Positions 24,986 to 35,638 of a stretch of DNA of 64,000 nucleotides are shown in pieces (the stretch's first letter is position 1; each line of letters starts with the position of its first letter). This DNA comes from Chloroflexota bacterium (GTDB lineage: Bacteria > Chloroflexota > Dehalococcoidia > Bin125): NCBI GenBank assembly GCA_026707145.1, contig JAPOXK010000021.1, forward strand, positions 233,588 to 297,587, written 5' to 3'. The position numbers were made by a program, and so were the translations under genes. The notes under the pieces are model-generated. The model was not told the origin of the DNA. It was given only the letters and a program-made list of their open reading frames with translations, and made no database searches.

Positions 24986-25960
24986 CTAGAGTCCCGGCCG
25001 TGCGTCGCCTTCCACCGCCACCGCGTAAGCGCCGATATCTCCGCCGCGTCCCAGATTCGGGTCTTCCAGGCGAGGCAGCATTTCCGCTTCAGCCTGCTGG
25101 AACAGTTGGTCGACATCCCAGGCTTGGTCGTCGTCGCTGCGCATGAGGAACTTTTCGTGCGGGTGGCTGTACAGGATCACGTCGTATCCTCGCACGCCGA
25201 AGGCCTGCCCCGTCACCTCCTGTGCCTCGTCGGATGCGAGGTACAGAATCCAGCGCGCGACGTTGATGGGATCCCGGCGCGTTCCCGCGTTCGCCTCCGA
25301 CGCCACGATCCCTTGCTCTTGTCGCTGTTTCATCGCCTGCGGCGTTCGGTCCATCAGTCGGGTCGAAGCCGCCGGCAGGATCGCGTTGCAGGTCACGTTA
25401 TAGCGCCCGAGCGCGTTCGCGCAGGAGCGCATGAAGGACCACACGCCCCCTTTGGCTGCTGCGTAGTTCGGTTGCCCCGGCGCCCCGAACATCGCGTTCG
25501 AGGAGATGAAGATCAGGCGACCGCTGCGCTGCTGTCGGAACACTTGCGAGACATACTTAGTCAGGGCGAAGTGGCCTTTCAGGTGCACTGCGACGACATC
25601 GTCCCATTCGGTCTCCGTCATGTTGAACACCATGCGCTCACGCAGGATTCCCGCACAGCAGACGGCGATATCCACTTGGCCGAAGGCATCGATCGCTTGC
25701 TGCACCATTTGCTCGCCCGTTGCCATCTCGGCCACGTTTCCGGCGTTCGCAACCGCTTGCCCACCCATCGCTTGGATCTCGGCGACCACCCGCTCCGCTG
25801 GCTCGCTGTTCTGCTCTCCCACCTCGTTGGGCGGCCCGCCGTAGTCGTTCACGACCACTTTGGCGCCATGCTCCGCGAAGAGCAGCGCTACCGCACGTCC
25901 GATCCCGCTTCCCGCCCCGGTGACGATCGCCACCTTGCCCTCGAGCCGCTTTTTCGCCAT
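24986..25960 (-). CDS. SDR dehydrogenase, third hydroxyacyl-CoA-type paralogue
   Basis: This 324-residue SDR has TGAGSGIGRAVA, CCAG in place of NNAG near residue 100, SSNAMFGAPG and the catalytic YAAAK near 170. It is more distant from the two tandem SDRs than they are from each other but has the same long C-terminal extension. GGAGACGG precedes ATG 25960. It faces the two-helix membrane gene on the same strand and converges with the duplicated pair. The NNAG to CCAG change is unusual, since this Asn stabilises the central sheet. Confidence 0.86.
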   Translation of the reverse strand: MAKKRLEGKVAIVTGAGSGIGRAVALLFAEHGAKVVVNDYGGPPNEVGEQNSEPAERVVAEIQAMGGQAVANAGNVAEMATGEQMVQQAIDAFGQVDIAVCCAGILRERMVFNMTETEWDDVVAVHLKGHFALTKYVSQVFRQQRSGRLIFISSNAMFGAPGQPNYAAAKGGVWSFMRSCANALGRYNVTCNAILPAASTRLMDRTPQAMKQRQEQGIVASEANAGTRRDPINVARWILYLASDEAQEVTGQAFGVRGYDVILYSHPHEKFLMRSDDDQAWDVDQLFQQAEAEMLPRLEDPNLGRGGDIGAYAVAVEGDARPGL

Positions 25961-26107
25961 GTTGCCGTCTCCGAATCTTTCTTTCGGTGGTGTTCAGCCG
26001 ACCACGATGATAAAGGCTGCGCCCGTCCGTCGCCGTGCAGGTGGTTTGCAGGGCCGGTACGCTAGATCTCTACCGCAAGATCATGAAGGGCGCGTTCGCT
26101 GCTACCT

Positions 26108-28099
26108 ATGGCTCGACTACCCGCCGACCATCGTACACGCCTCTCCAGGCGCGCGCTTCTCCGCGCCGCCGCCGCCAGCGGCGTCGGCGCCTCCGCTCTG
26201 GCGCTTGTGGGCTGCGGCGAAGATGGTGACGAAGACACGGTGGACCAATCTCCCAACGAGCAATCGCCCCTCCAAACGCCGGCCGCGGCTCCACCGGAGA
26301 CGCCCACGGTCGAGGAGGCAGCATCCGGCGAAGCAGCGCCCGTGCTCCTCCCCCCCAATCCTGTCCAAGGCGGCATCATCGGCTGGCCCGCCCAAGTCAC
26401 GCACGAAGGGCACGACCGGTGGGACCCTCACCGCAGCCGCTACAGCGAGACCCAGACGTGGCTCAGCACCATGTACAGCCGCCTCATTCGCTGGGAGTCG
26501 ATCTTGCAGGGCACGCTGGAAGCCGATCTCGCCGCCACGCTTCCCGAGATCCCGGACGAGGTTACCTACATCTTCCGCGTCAACCCGGCTGCGCGTTTCT
26601 GGGAGACGCCGCCGATGGAAGGTCGCGGCGTTACTGCCGAGGATGTGCGATTCACCATCCAGCGGCAGATCGAGGCACGGGACGCGGAAGACATTCCCGA
26701 TCCCTTCTTCTTCCGCCAGGCGGCCTACACCCGCACCGCGACGCTGGAGGTGAGCGACGAGCACACGATCCGCCTCACCACTGAGGAGCCCGACGCGACC
26801 TACCTCAGCAACGTGCACGCCGGCCCGTGGGCCTGGATCATCGGCGCCGAGGCCGCCGAAGCGTTCGGCGATGATTGGCGGGACGCGCCCGACGATCCCT
26901 CGCTCAACGCCGGCAGCGGCCCGTATCTGCCGGTGGGCTTCAGCCGCGACAATTCCTTTCAGATCCGCCGCTCCGCCAATTGGTGGAAGCCGGATCTTCC
27001 CATTTACCCCGAAGGGTGGACCTTCGTTCACGTCGACGCAGCCACTGCGGCGGCCGCCTACCGCGATGGGCAGATCGACGCCGTCGACTTCCCCCTAGGC
27101 AAAGCCGCCATTGACGAACTCCGCGCTGATTTTCCGCATCACACCGTCTACGAGCATCCTATCCAAAGCGCGATCCAGCTCGGCATGGTCTTCGACGGCG
27201 CCGCCGGTGAGCGCAATCCTCTGGCAGATACGCGGTTAGCTCGCGCCATGCACCTCGCCATTGATCGCTTTGAGCTGATCGAGGCCCTCTACTTTGGCGA
27301 CGGCCGCCTTTCCGGACCCATTCCCTGGTTCTTCCCGAAGTGGGCGATCCCGGAAGCCGACCTGCTGGAAGTTCCCGGCTACCGCCCCGACAAAGCGGAT
27401 GATCGCGCGGAGATCAACGCCCTGGTCAGCGCCGCCGGCGGCGCTGCCCAAATCGGCCGCGTGCCGCTAGTGGTGCCAGACATCTTTCAGGGCATCTTTC
27501 CCGGCATTGCCGACACCATCCAAGCGATGTTGGAGCGGAATCTCGGCCTCGCGATCGATATCGATTTCCTGACCTACGACGCCTTGTTCACCGGCGTGCG
27601 GGAGAAGACCGTAGCCGCTTTTATCGGCCTCGGGCCCCTCACGCTCCAGCAATCCGAGGCGGACCCCAGCAGCCACTGGCTCGACATCGCTCATAGCGAG
27701 GGAAGCGCTAACTGGGGAGGCTATAGCAACCCCGCCGTCGATGAGCTGATCGAGCAGATGCAGAGCACGTTCGATGTCAGCGCCCGCCGTACGCGCGCCC
27801 GCCAAATCCAGCAGCATTTCCTGGATGATCCCTTCTGGCTCGTTAACATCACAAACGGTATCCAGCTCGGCATCGCCCGGCCGTATCTCTTCACCGACGA
27901 GCGTGCCTTGGAATTCGCGTGGTCCGCCCATCACTTCGATAAGTCTTGGCTCGATAGCAGCAACCCGGAGTATCCGGAATCGCGGATGCTGCCAGCGGAT
28001 GCTTCCGTATTCGATCGTGCGCGGGAAGAGACCGACGCCGCCTCCGGTGAAGAAGAGGCATCCGGAGCGATTCCCGAAGCCGAAGACGGAGGCGGCTAG
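26108..28099 (+). CDS. ABC transporter substrate-binding lipoprotein, family 5 (peptide/nickel type)
   Basis: The 663-residue protein starts with a twin-arginine-like SRRALLRAAAASG and a lipobox ALVGC near residue 36, so it is probably exported by Tat and lipid-anchored. An acidic linker of about 60 residues precedes the SBP_bac_5 domain (about 90-630), with HRSRYSETQTWLSTMYSRL, TAEDVRFTIQRQ and LARAMHLAIDR being typical. The C-terminal 25 residues are acidic and Gly/Ala-rich. No permease or ATPase lies nearby, so it is an orphan that must use a transporter encoded elsewhere. Confidence 0.88.
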   Translation: MARLPADHRTRLSRRALLRAAAASGVGASALALVGCGEDGDEDTVDQSPNEQSPLQTPAAAPPETPTVEEAASGEAAPVLLPPNPVQGGIIGWPAQVTHEGHDRWDPHRSRYSETQTWLSTMYSRLIRWESILQGTLEADLAATLPEIPDEVTYIFRVNPAARFWETPPMEGRGVTAEDVRFTIQRQIEARDAEDIPDPFFFRQAAYTRTATLEVSDEHTIRLTTEEPDATYLSNVHAGPWAWIIGAEAAEAFGDDWRDAPDDPSLNAGSGPYLPVGFSRDNSFQIRRSANWWKPDLPIYPEGWTFVHVDAATAAAAYRDGQIDAVDFPLGKAAIDELRADFPHHTVYEHPIQSAIQLGMVFDGAAGERNPLADTRLARAMHLAIDRFELIEALYFGDGRLSGPIPWFFPKWAIPEADLLEVPGYRPDKADDRAEINALVSAAGGAAQIGRVPLVVPDIFQGIFPGIADTIQAMLERNLGLAIDIDFLTYDALFTGVREKTVAAFIGLGPLTLQQSEADPSSHWLDIAHSEGSANWGGYSNPAVDELIEQMQSTFDVSARRTRARQIQQHFLDDPFWLVNITNGIQLGIARPYLFTDERALEFAWSAHHFDKSWLDSSNPEYPESRMLPADASVFDRAREETDAASGEEEASGAIPEAEDGGG

Positions 28100-28129
28100 C
28101 CGCCCCGTCGCGCTGGATAGCAGCCGCGC

Positions 28130-28459
28130 ATGCGCGTCACGCCGGACTCGACTTGCCCACATCTCACGGGCCAAGGGCACGTGGCGGCGCGCGTCTTCCG
28201 GATGTCCCGTTCGGATGGCGCCATCGCTCTCAAGTGCGCAGCTTGCGCCCTTGGCGACCGGCGCATGCTGCGGCGATCCGTCCTGACCGCGATCGTCGTC
28301 GGAACCATTCTCGTCCTCATCAACCAAGGTCCAGCCCTCTTCGCGGGCGACTTCCCCTCCGCCCTCGCTTGGAAAATCCCCCTGACCTACCTCGTGCCCT
28401 TCTGCGTCGCATCGTGGGGCTCGCTCACCAACGCTTACCTGCGCCATCGCCGCGACTAG
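28130..28459 (+). CDS. NrtS-like nitrate/nitrite transporter domain protein
   Basis: The C-terminal 63 residues (RRSVLTAIVVGTILVLINQG ... WKIPLTYLVPFCVASWGSL) match the short NrtS family with two hydrophobic segments, which was linked to nitrate/nitrite transport. The first 45 residues contain CPHL and CAAC and have no match that I know. The start is uncertain: ATG 28130 and ATG 28265 both lack a clear ribosome-binding site, and the shorter form would be a normal NrtS. No other nitrate gene is in the window. Confidence 0.6.
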   Translation: MRVTPDSTCPHLTGQGHVAARVFRMSRSDGAIALKCAACALGDRRMLRRSVLTAIVVGTILVLINQGPALFAGDFPSALAWKIPLTYLVPFCVASWGSLTNAYLRHRRD

Positions 28460-28541
28460 CTTTAGCTAATGCCGATGAGCGAGTATTCATTGAAGTGACG
28501 ACGGCTCCCGGGGACAGGTCTGCGCCTTCGCTCTAGTAAGC

Positions 28542-29753
<1,212 letters not shown>

Positions 29754-29771
29754 CCATCTCTAAAGAGCGCC

Positions 29772-29787
29772 TGTGACCCGTGTCACG
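29772..29787. promoter_or_regulatory. Crp/Fnr-like operator TGTGA-N6-TCACG
   Basis: TGTGACCCGTGTCACG contains TGTGA and TCACG with a 6-bp gap, one mismatch from the E. coli CRP consensus. It lies in the spacer between the divergent acyl-CoA dehydrogenase and AhpD-like genes. TTGACA follows 3 nt later on the plus strand (29791-29796), but a matching -10 is poor. A Crp/Fnr regulator is encoded at 32348, though its recognition helix differs from CRP. Confidence 0.5.
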
Positions 29788-29871
29788 ACCTTGACATGCC
29801 ACGCTAACGCGCCACGATCAGCATGACTACCAGTCAACCGCCCTGCCTGAGCAAGGGAAAAGGAGGAAGCC

Positions 29872-30465
29872 ATGGCCCTGCGGCGCGTACCCCGCGAAGA
29901 GATGCAGGAACACGAACAGCAGTGGCTCGACGATTGCCGCGCCGTCGGCCTCGATACCCGTTGGATCGAGTTCATCGCCAACGCGCCGCACGTCAGCAAG
30001 TTTCTATGGGAGGATTTCTACGCCAAGCTCTTCTACGGCGGCGTCGTTCCCATCAAGATCAAGGAGATGACGCAGTTGCGGCTCTCGAAGCTGCACGGCT
30101 GCCATTTCTGAAACACCATCAACTCCGCTTCGGCGAAGCGGAACGGCGTGACCCAAGAGCAGATCGACGCCCTCGACGACTTCGAGAACGGTCCCTTCGA
30201 CGAAGCCGAGAAGGCGGCCCTGCGCTTTGCAAGCAAGATGGCCCTCACGGATCCCTACGGCGAGGTCGACGACGGCCTGTGGGCGCAGATGCAGGAGCAC
30301 TACAGCGACGCGCAGATCGCGGAGCTTGCCGTGGTCCTCTGCGTCGACGTCGGCTGGGCCAAGATGCTCTTCACGCTCGACTGGGCGGAGAAGGAGCCTT
30401 ACTGCTACTACCACCCGCCCGAGGAGATGAAAGACAAGGAGCCAGTATCAGCCTCCGGTGACTGA
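29872..30465 (+). CDS. AhpD-like carboxymuconolactone-decarboxylase-family selenoprotein, CxxU motif (UGA at codon 80)
   Basis: The ORF track splits this gene at TGA 30109-30111 into 29872-30111 and 30148-30465. Both halves lie in one frame and together make 197 residues. The first half ends KLHGCHF; the next codon is UGA, followed by NTINSASAKRNG, so the AhpD redox motif CxxC reads CHFU (Cys77, Sec80). The helices before and after match AhpD/CMD all-alpha domains (IKIKEMTQLRLS; FDEAEKAALRFASKM). A perfect 8-bp hairpin with a GGC loop follows the UGA. AAAGGAGG precedes ATG 29872. Sec at this position is known in AhpD-like selenoproteins. The role is probably peroxide or thiol-disulfide redox. 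Confidence 0.87.
30124..30142 (+). promoter_or_regulatory. candidate bacterial SECIS element of the AhpD-like gene
   Basis: TCCGCTTC pairs perfectly with GAAGCGGA around GGC. The loop starts 20 nt after the UGA codon (codon ends at 30111) and begins GG. The geometry is very close to the rhodanese hairpin (17 nt, 7 bp, same GGC loop), although the stem sequences differ, which supports a shared SelB rather than common descent. Confidence 0.78.
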
Positions 30466-30614
30466 AGCCGGCGCCTGGGCGATGCTTGTGCAGGCGTGAT
30501 GGAGTGCCCTTGACGATCGAGCAGGGGGAATCGTAAGCGGAATCGATCCGCAGAAAAGGCGTGGCGCCGGTCCCGTTGCCGCGAGCGGCGAAGCCTGGTG
30601 AGGAGCAGCCAACG

Positions 30615-31400
30615 ATGCGTGCCCAAGTCAACGGGATCGAGTTGCGCTACGAGATGCAGGGCGACGGGCCCGATGTCGTCCTCACGCACGGGATGGGCGG
30701 CCGCCTTGAGGTGTGGGACGGCACCGCCCGGGAGCTCGCTAAGCGCTATCGCGTCACGACCTGGGACGTCCGCGGCTTTGGCGAATCCTCCAAGCCGCCC
30801 GGCCCGGTGACCCCGGAGGTCTGGGCGGCGGATCTGCGCGGGTTGATGGACCAGATTGGCATCGACAAGGCCGCCCAGATCGGCCACTCCATGGGCGGGG
30901 TCATCGTCCAGCGCTTTGCGCTGGACTACCCGGCTCGGACGTGGGCGCTGATCCCGATGGGCACGTCGAGCGAGGTGAACGAGAAGGCCCGCGAGCGATG
31001 GGCCCGCATGGCGGACAAGATCGAGAAGGAGGGGCTGCAGGCCGTGATCGGCGACCGCGGATCCTTGGCCTTCTCGGACGCCTACACTCGCGCTCATCCA
31101 GCCGAGGTCGCCGAGTACACATCGCAACGTCTCCGCAACGACGGCCCCGCCTACGCCGCCGCCGGTCGCGCCGTCAGCAGCTACAGCTACACCGCCGAGC
31201 TCGCGCGCATCGCCTGCCCCACCTTGGTCATCGCCGGCGCCGACGACAAAGTGGCGCCGCCCGGCGGCAGCGTGATCATGAGCCGCCAGATCCCCGGCGC
31301 CCGGCTCGAGATCATCGAGAACTGCGGCCACACGATGACCATGGAGCAGTTCCCCACGTTGATCGCACTACTCAAGGATTTCCTCAACTCGGTGAGCTAG
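30615..31400 (+). CDS. alpha/beta-hydrolase fold protein
   Basis: ATG 30615 has GAGGAGC upstream and is preferred to the track's 30561; it gives 261 residues. The HGMGG oxyanion segment is near residue 25, the nucleophile elbow GHSMGG near 96 (Ser), the Asp in AGADDKVAPPGG near 211 and the His in NCGHTMTMEQF near 237. The fold resembles 3-oxoadipate enol-lactone hydrolases and non-heme peroxidases of the DhaA/PcaD group. It follows the AhpD-like selenoprotein by 150 bp on the same strand and may share its transcript. Confidence 0.87.
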   Translation: MRAQVNGIELRYEMQGDGPDVVLTHGMGGRLEVWDGTARELAKRYRVTTWDVRGFGESSKPPGPVTPEVWAADLRGLMDQIGIDKAAQIGHSMGGVIVQRFALDYPARTWALIPMGTSSEVNEKARERWARMADKIEKEGLQAVIGDRGSLAFSDAYTRAHPAEVAEYTSQRLRNDGPAYAAAGRAVSSYSYTAELARIACPTLVIAGADDKVAPPGGSVIMSRQIPGARLEIIENCGHTMTMEQFPTLIALLKDFLNSVS

Positions 31401-31445
31401 CCCTTGTAGAGCGCCCCAGCACGACCTTTCCCGCTTCGAGCAGGC

Positions 31446-31895
31446 TTAGAAGCCCTCTGGAAGTCTCCCTTTACCTACGAGCAGCCGCGCCTCACGAAGC
31501 CGCTGGGCATGGCTGTTCTGCAGAGCATCGAACGGATCACCCACGGCCTCTTGCCAGACCTCGCTCGCGATGAGGCGGTCTCGAATCTCCTCTACTCCCC
31601 TCCACCATTCCCAGTCGCGCTCCATGGGACGCGGCACCGCCAACTCCATCTGCGCCTGGCGGTTCCGAACCGCGCAGAACCATGTGTGCCGGCGCCAGAT
31701 CCCCGCCCGCATCAGCACCACCAGGGTCTCGTTTGCGTCGTACGCCGCCCGCAGCCGGAAATTGTGAATGGAAAACTGGCCGGACCGCTCCCCTGTGCGC
31801 AGCATCCCGATCCGAGTCAGCGCCTCCGCCAGCGCCACCAAAGCCGCTAGGCGATCCGGATCCAGATTGACCGCTTCGAGATCAGTGATCGTCAC
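31446..31895 (-). CDS. hypothetical protein
   Basis: The 149-residue protein is rich in Trp, Arg and Glu (IWRRHTWFCAVRNRQAQ, ERDWEWWRG) and looks helical. I do not recognise a family. The start is GTG 31895 with no strong ribosome-binding site. It shares the 123-bp intergenic region with the LexA-box promoter of the divergent small membrane gene, so it might be affected by the same regulator; the LexA boxes are, however, placed for the plus strand. Confidence 0.55.
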   Translation of the reverse strand: MTITDLEAVNLDPDRLAALVALAEALTRIGMLRTGERSGQFSIHNFRLRAAYDANETLVVLMRAGIWRRHTWFCAVRNRQAQMELAVPRPMERDWEWWRGVEEIRDRLIASEVWQEAVGDPFDALQNSHAQRLREARLLVGKGRLPEGF

Positions 31896-31912
31896 CGGCG
31901 ATCACTCTTACG

Positions 31913-31941
31913 TTGACAAGACGGAACACGTGTTCTAAAGT
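31913..31941 (+). promoter_or_regulatory. sigma70-type promoter containing LexA box 1
   Basis: TTGACA (31913-31918) is followed by a 17-nt spacer and TAAAGT (31936-31941). The spacer ends with the perfect palindrome GAACACGTGTTC (31924-31935), matching the Gram-positive and Chloroflexota SOS box GAAC-N4-GTTC. LexA bound here would cover both promoter elements. The plus-strand start codon is 78 nt downstream of the -10. Confidence 0.8.
31924..31935. promoter_or_regulatory. LexA/SOS box 1 (GAAC-ACGT-GTTC)
   Basis: This is a full 12-bp palindrome between the -35 and -10 elements. The central ACGT makes the site symmetric throughout. Occupancy by LexA would block RNA polymerase until RecA-driven self-cleavage. 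Confidence 0.8.
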
Positions 31942-31954
31942 TTACATACATTAC

Positions 31955-31966
31955 GAACGAATGTTC
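31955..31966. promoter_or_regulatory. LexA/SOS box 2 (GAAC-GAAT-GTTC)
   Basis: A second GAAC-N4-GTTC lies 19 bp after the first, centre to centre 31 bp (about three helical turns), just downstream of the expected start site. The same face of the helix and the spacing allow cooperative binding. Confidence 0.8.
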
Positions 31967-32018
31967 CGCACGCCGGTTCGGAATCGATCCGACCCGGCGG
32001 GAATCGAAAGAGGACGCT

Positions 32019-32240
32019 ATGGCACTTACCGTCGTCATTCTCCTCCTCACTGCCGCAATCGGCTCCTGGCTTCTCTGGCAATGGTGGGTGGGTGCGTTGG
32101 CGGGGACGATCGAGGAGGACCGCCGTGTCTCCCGGTCGGCCCCCGCGACCCCCGCTATCGCCGATCCGACCGCGTTCCTTCCCGTTACGCACCGGACCCG
32201 CGTTCCTTCACGCTACCGCTTTCCCTTTCAGGCCGCGTAA
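32019..32240 (+). CDS. SOS-regulated small single-pass membrane protein, possible division inhibitor
   Basis: This 73-residue protein begins MALTVVILLLTAAIGSWLLW, one membrane helix at about 3-25, then an acidic-basic juxtamembrane segment (GTIEEDRRVSRS) and a Pro/Thr-rich tail. I see no catalytic motif and no homologue that I can name. AGAGGA precedes ATG 32019. Two LexA boxes upstream make SOS control very likely. SOS-induced division inhibitors in other bacteria (YneA, DivS, SidA) are also short single-helix proteins, so this role is a fair guess from size, topology and regulation, not from sequence similarity. Confidence 0.7.
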   Translation: MALTVVILLLTAAIGSWLLWQWWVGALAGTIEEDRRVSRSAPATPAIADPTAFLPVTHRTRVPSRYRFPFQAA

Positions 32241-32347
32241 CGACACAAGGTGTTGGCGTCACTCCGACCCGACGGCTAGCATCAACCGTAAGTTGCTCCC
32301 GCGGTCGGCCGCTTCGCGCGGCCTGCACCATGACTGGCTGATTGCCG

Positions 32348-33049
32348 ATGACTCGCGACGCCGGCTCCTCCGACCTTCTCCGACGCGTCCCGCTCTTCCA
32401 AGAGATGACGCCCGCTCTCCTCGGCGAACTCGCCCGGCGCCTGCGGCCCGTCCGCTTCCGGGCCGGCCATGCCATCTTTCACGCCGGCGACGAGGGCTCC
32501 ATGCTGTACATCGTCATCGAAGGGGCGGTGAAGATCTTCATCCCCTCGACCGACGGGCGTGAGGTCCTCCTCGCCATTCTCCGTACCGGCGACGTCTTCG
32601 GCGAGATGTCGCTCTTGGACGACGAGCCCCGCTCCGCATCCGCGACCACGCTGGACGATACAGAGATGGTCAGCCTGCGGCGCAACGACTTCCAGGAAGT
32701 TCTCAACCGCTATCCGGATGCGTGCCGTGCCATCGTCAGCGTCCTCGTCCGCCGGCTGCGCCAGACGAACCAATCCATCCAGGACGCCTACATCCTTGAC
32801 GTGCCCGGCCGCCTTGCTCGCCGGCTCCTCGTCCTCGCCGACGAGCACGGCATCCCCGCCGATGCCGGCATTGAGATCGACCTGCGCGTCAGCCAGCAGG
32901 ACCTCGCCAGCATGATTGGCGCCAGCCGCGTGGCCGTGAATAAGCAGCTCCAGGCCTGGCGCCAGCAAGGGATCGTTGAGGTTCGGCGCCAGCGCGTCAC
33001 CATCCTCGACCCCATCGCGCTCGAGAAGGCTTTCACCGTCGCCGAATAA
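32348..33049 (+). CDS. Crp/Fnr-family transcription regulator
   Basis: ATG 32348 (MTRDAGSSDLL) is preferred to the TTG 32342 of the track, giving 233 residues. The cyclic-nucleotide-binding jelly roll spans about residues 10-125, with GDEGSMLYIVIEGAVKI and GDVFGEMSLLDDEPRSASA, which match the cNMP phosphate-binding cassette (GEMxLLDxxxRSA). The C-terminal winged HTH is at about 160-230 (VSQQDLASMIGASRVAVNKQL). No N-terminal or internal Cys cluster is present, so it is not an Fe-S Fnr. In the recognition helix the CRP Glu181 is Val, so its operator may differ from TGTGA-N6-TCACA. Confidence 0.88.
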   Translation: MTRDAGSSDLLRRVPLFQEMTPALLGELARRLRPVRFRAGHAIFHAGDEGSMLYIVIEGAVKIFIPSTDGREVLLAILRTGDVFGEMSLLDDEPRSASATTLDDTEMVSLRRNDFQEVLNRYPDACRAIVSVLVRRLRQTNQSIQDAYILDVPGRLARRLLVLADEHGIPADAGIEIDLRVSQQDLASMIGASRVAVNKQLQAWRQQGIVEVRRQRVTILDPIALEKAFTVAE

Positions 33050-33212
33050 GAGCCTCATCCGGCGGGCACTGCGCCAGCGAAGCGGCCGCAGAGAGCATTG
33101 GGAAAGCAGGCCCACCTTCGAGGCTCCATTGAACGGCACCGCAGTGAACCGCAACTATGTCGCCTTGATCGCCAGTAGCGCCAGGTAGCTCCACCGGCGC
33201 CCCCACGAAGCT

Positions 33213-34292
33213 ATGGGATCCATTCACCGCCGCAGCTCCCAAGGCGCGTCGTCCCACGCGCCTCAGCTTCTCCCGCTTTTCGCCTTCATGCTGCGGGCTC
33301 CTGTGATCTCCCACGCCGCCATCCTCGCCGCCGTCATTCTCGCGGCCGTTTTTGCCACGCACGAGTTCGCCCAAGCACCAACGGTCTCCGCGAGCAGGCC
33401 CTCTCCCAGCAGCGCGACCACCTTCGATCGCGCTGTCCGCCCCAACACGCTCCTGCAAGTGCAGGTGCGCTACCAGCGGGATCAAGCCCGCTCTTTCGAT
33501 GCTCTCCGTCGAGGGCTCCTTCCGATCATTGATGATCACAACGGCGAGGTCGCCGTGGCCGTGGCCGATCTCCAAACCGGCGAGCGGTTCCACATCAACG
33601 GCCAGGCCCTGCACGTCGCCGGCAGCGTGATCAAGGTCTACACCGGCCTTAGTGCTTGGCGCTCCGTACAAGACGGAGTTCTTCCCCTCGACAGAGTCGA
33701 CGACCTCCTTTTCGAGACATTCATTGTCCAGTCAAATGATGCCGCGGCGATCCTCGGCCAAATGGTCGGATTTGAGGCGATCAACGAAGAGATGCGGCGA
33801 TTCGGCGCCCACCACAGCGTCCTCACGCACCATCCCGGCTACGTGGCACAGCAAGCACAGGGTTACGTTGCCAACAGCAACCTCACAACCGCCCTCGACT
33901 CCATCGACGCTCTCGCAACTCTCTGGCACGGCGACGCACTAGGCCTTGAGGCCTCGCGTGCTTTTCTCGAGCGGATGGACTCGCGGCACACTGTTTTCGG
34001 TCTCCCAGGAGGCCTTCCCCCTCAAGCGCGCATCATTCGCAAGGACGGCATCGTCAGCCCAAGCGACCCTGATAGTCACTGGCTCGATGCCGACGCCGTC
34101 AACGACATTGCCATCGTCGAGTTCGACCGCGACGGAACGACCTATGCCTACGCGATCGGGGTATTCATGCAGCACAATCGCAGCCAAGTGGCGGCTTGGC
34201 AGCTTACACGGGCAATATCCACGATGGTTTGGGACTTTTTCGTAGAAGAGCGCTACCCCTTGGACGCAACGCCCTCGCCCGGGGCCGGGTAG
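33213..34292 (+). CDS. secreted class-A-beta-lactamase-like serine hydrolase
   Basis: The 359-residue protein has an N-terminal signal-type helix (about 32-50), a linker, and a beta-lactamase2 domain at about 100-345. The motifs are SVIK near residue 139 (SxxK with the nucleophilic Ser), SND near 172 and KDG near 272 in place of KTG. All three are present, so a D-Ala-D-Ala-type hydrolase or beta-lactamase is possible. Many Chloroflexota and actinobacterial relatives are peptidoglycan-active rather than resistance enzymes. No regulator of beta-lactam resistance is adjacent. Confidence 0.82.
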   Translation: MGSIHRRSSQGASSHAPQLLPLFAFMLRAPVISHAAILAAVILAAVFATHEFAQAPTVSASRPSPSSATTFDRAVRPNTLLQVQVRYQRDQARSFDALRRGLLPIIDDHNGEVAVAVADLQTGERFHINGQALHVAGSVIKVYTGLSAWRSVQDGVLPLDRVDDLLFETFIVQSNDAAAILGQMVGFEAINEEMRRFGAHHSVLTHHPGYVAQQAQGYVANSNLTTALDSIDALATLWHGDALGLEASRAFLERMDSRHTVFGLPGGLPPQARIIRKDGIVSPSDPDSHWLDADAVNDIAIVEFDRDGTTYAYAIGVFMQHNRSQVAAWQLTRAISTMVWDFFVEERYPLDATPSPGAG

Positions 34293-34312
34293 CAGACCCG
34301 GCCAAGCGGCTG

Positions 34313-35454
<1,142 letters not shown>

Positions 35455-35638
35455 TTGCTAGCGCCCCTGTGCGGCCGCGCTCACTGGATGCGCGGGATGC
35501 GATCTCCGAGCCCGCAACACGAGTGCTCGGTTCTACCCACCAGTAGTTGTCTCCGGGCGCGGCACGAACCTGAGCGCTGGCGTGGCCGGAGACGAGAGCC
35601 GCGCACCATAGCAGGGTGACGCCATTCTCGGACCAGCC

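Noticed and set aside
24986-26065. 393-residue plus ORF 24884-26065 opposite the third SDR
   Set aside because: The minus frame has complete SDR motifs; the plus frame is Arg/His-rich shadow text.
32282-33154. Long minus ORF opposite the Crp/Fnr gene
   Set aside because: It has no ribosome-binding site or family match, and the opposite strand encodes a complete cNMP-binding regulator.
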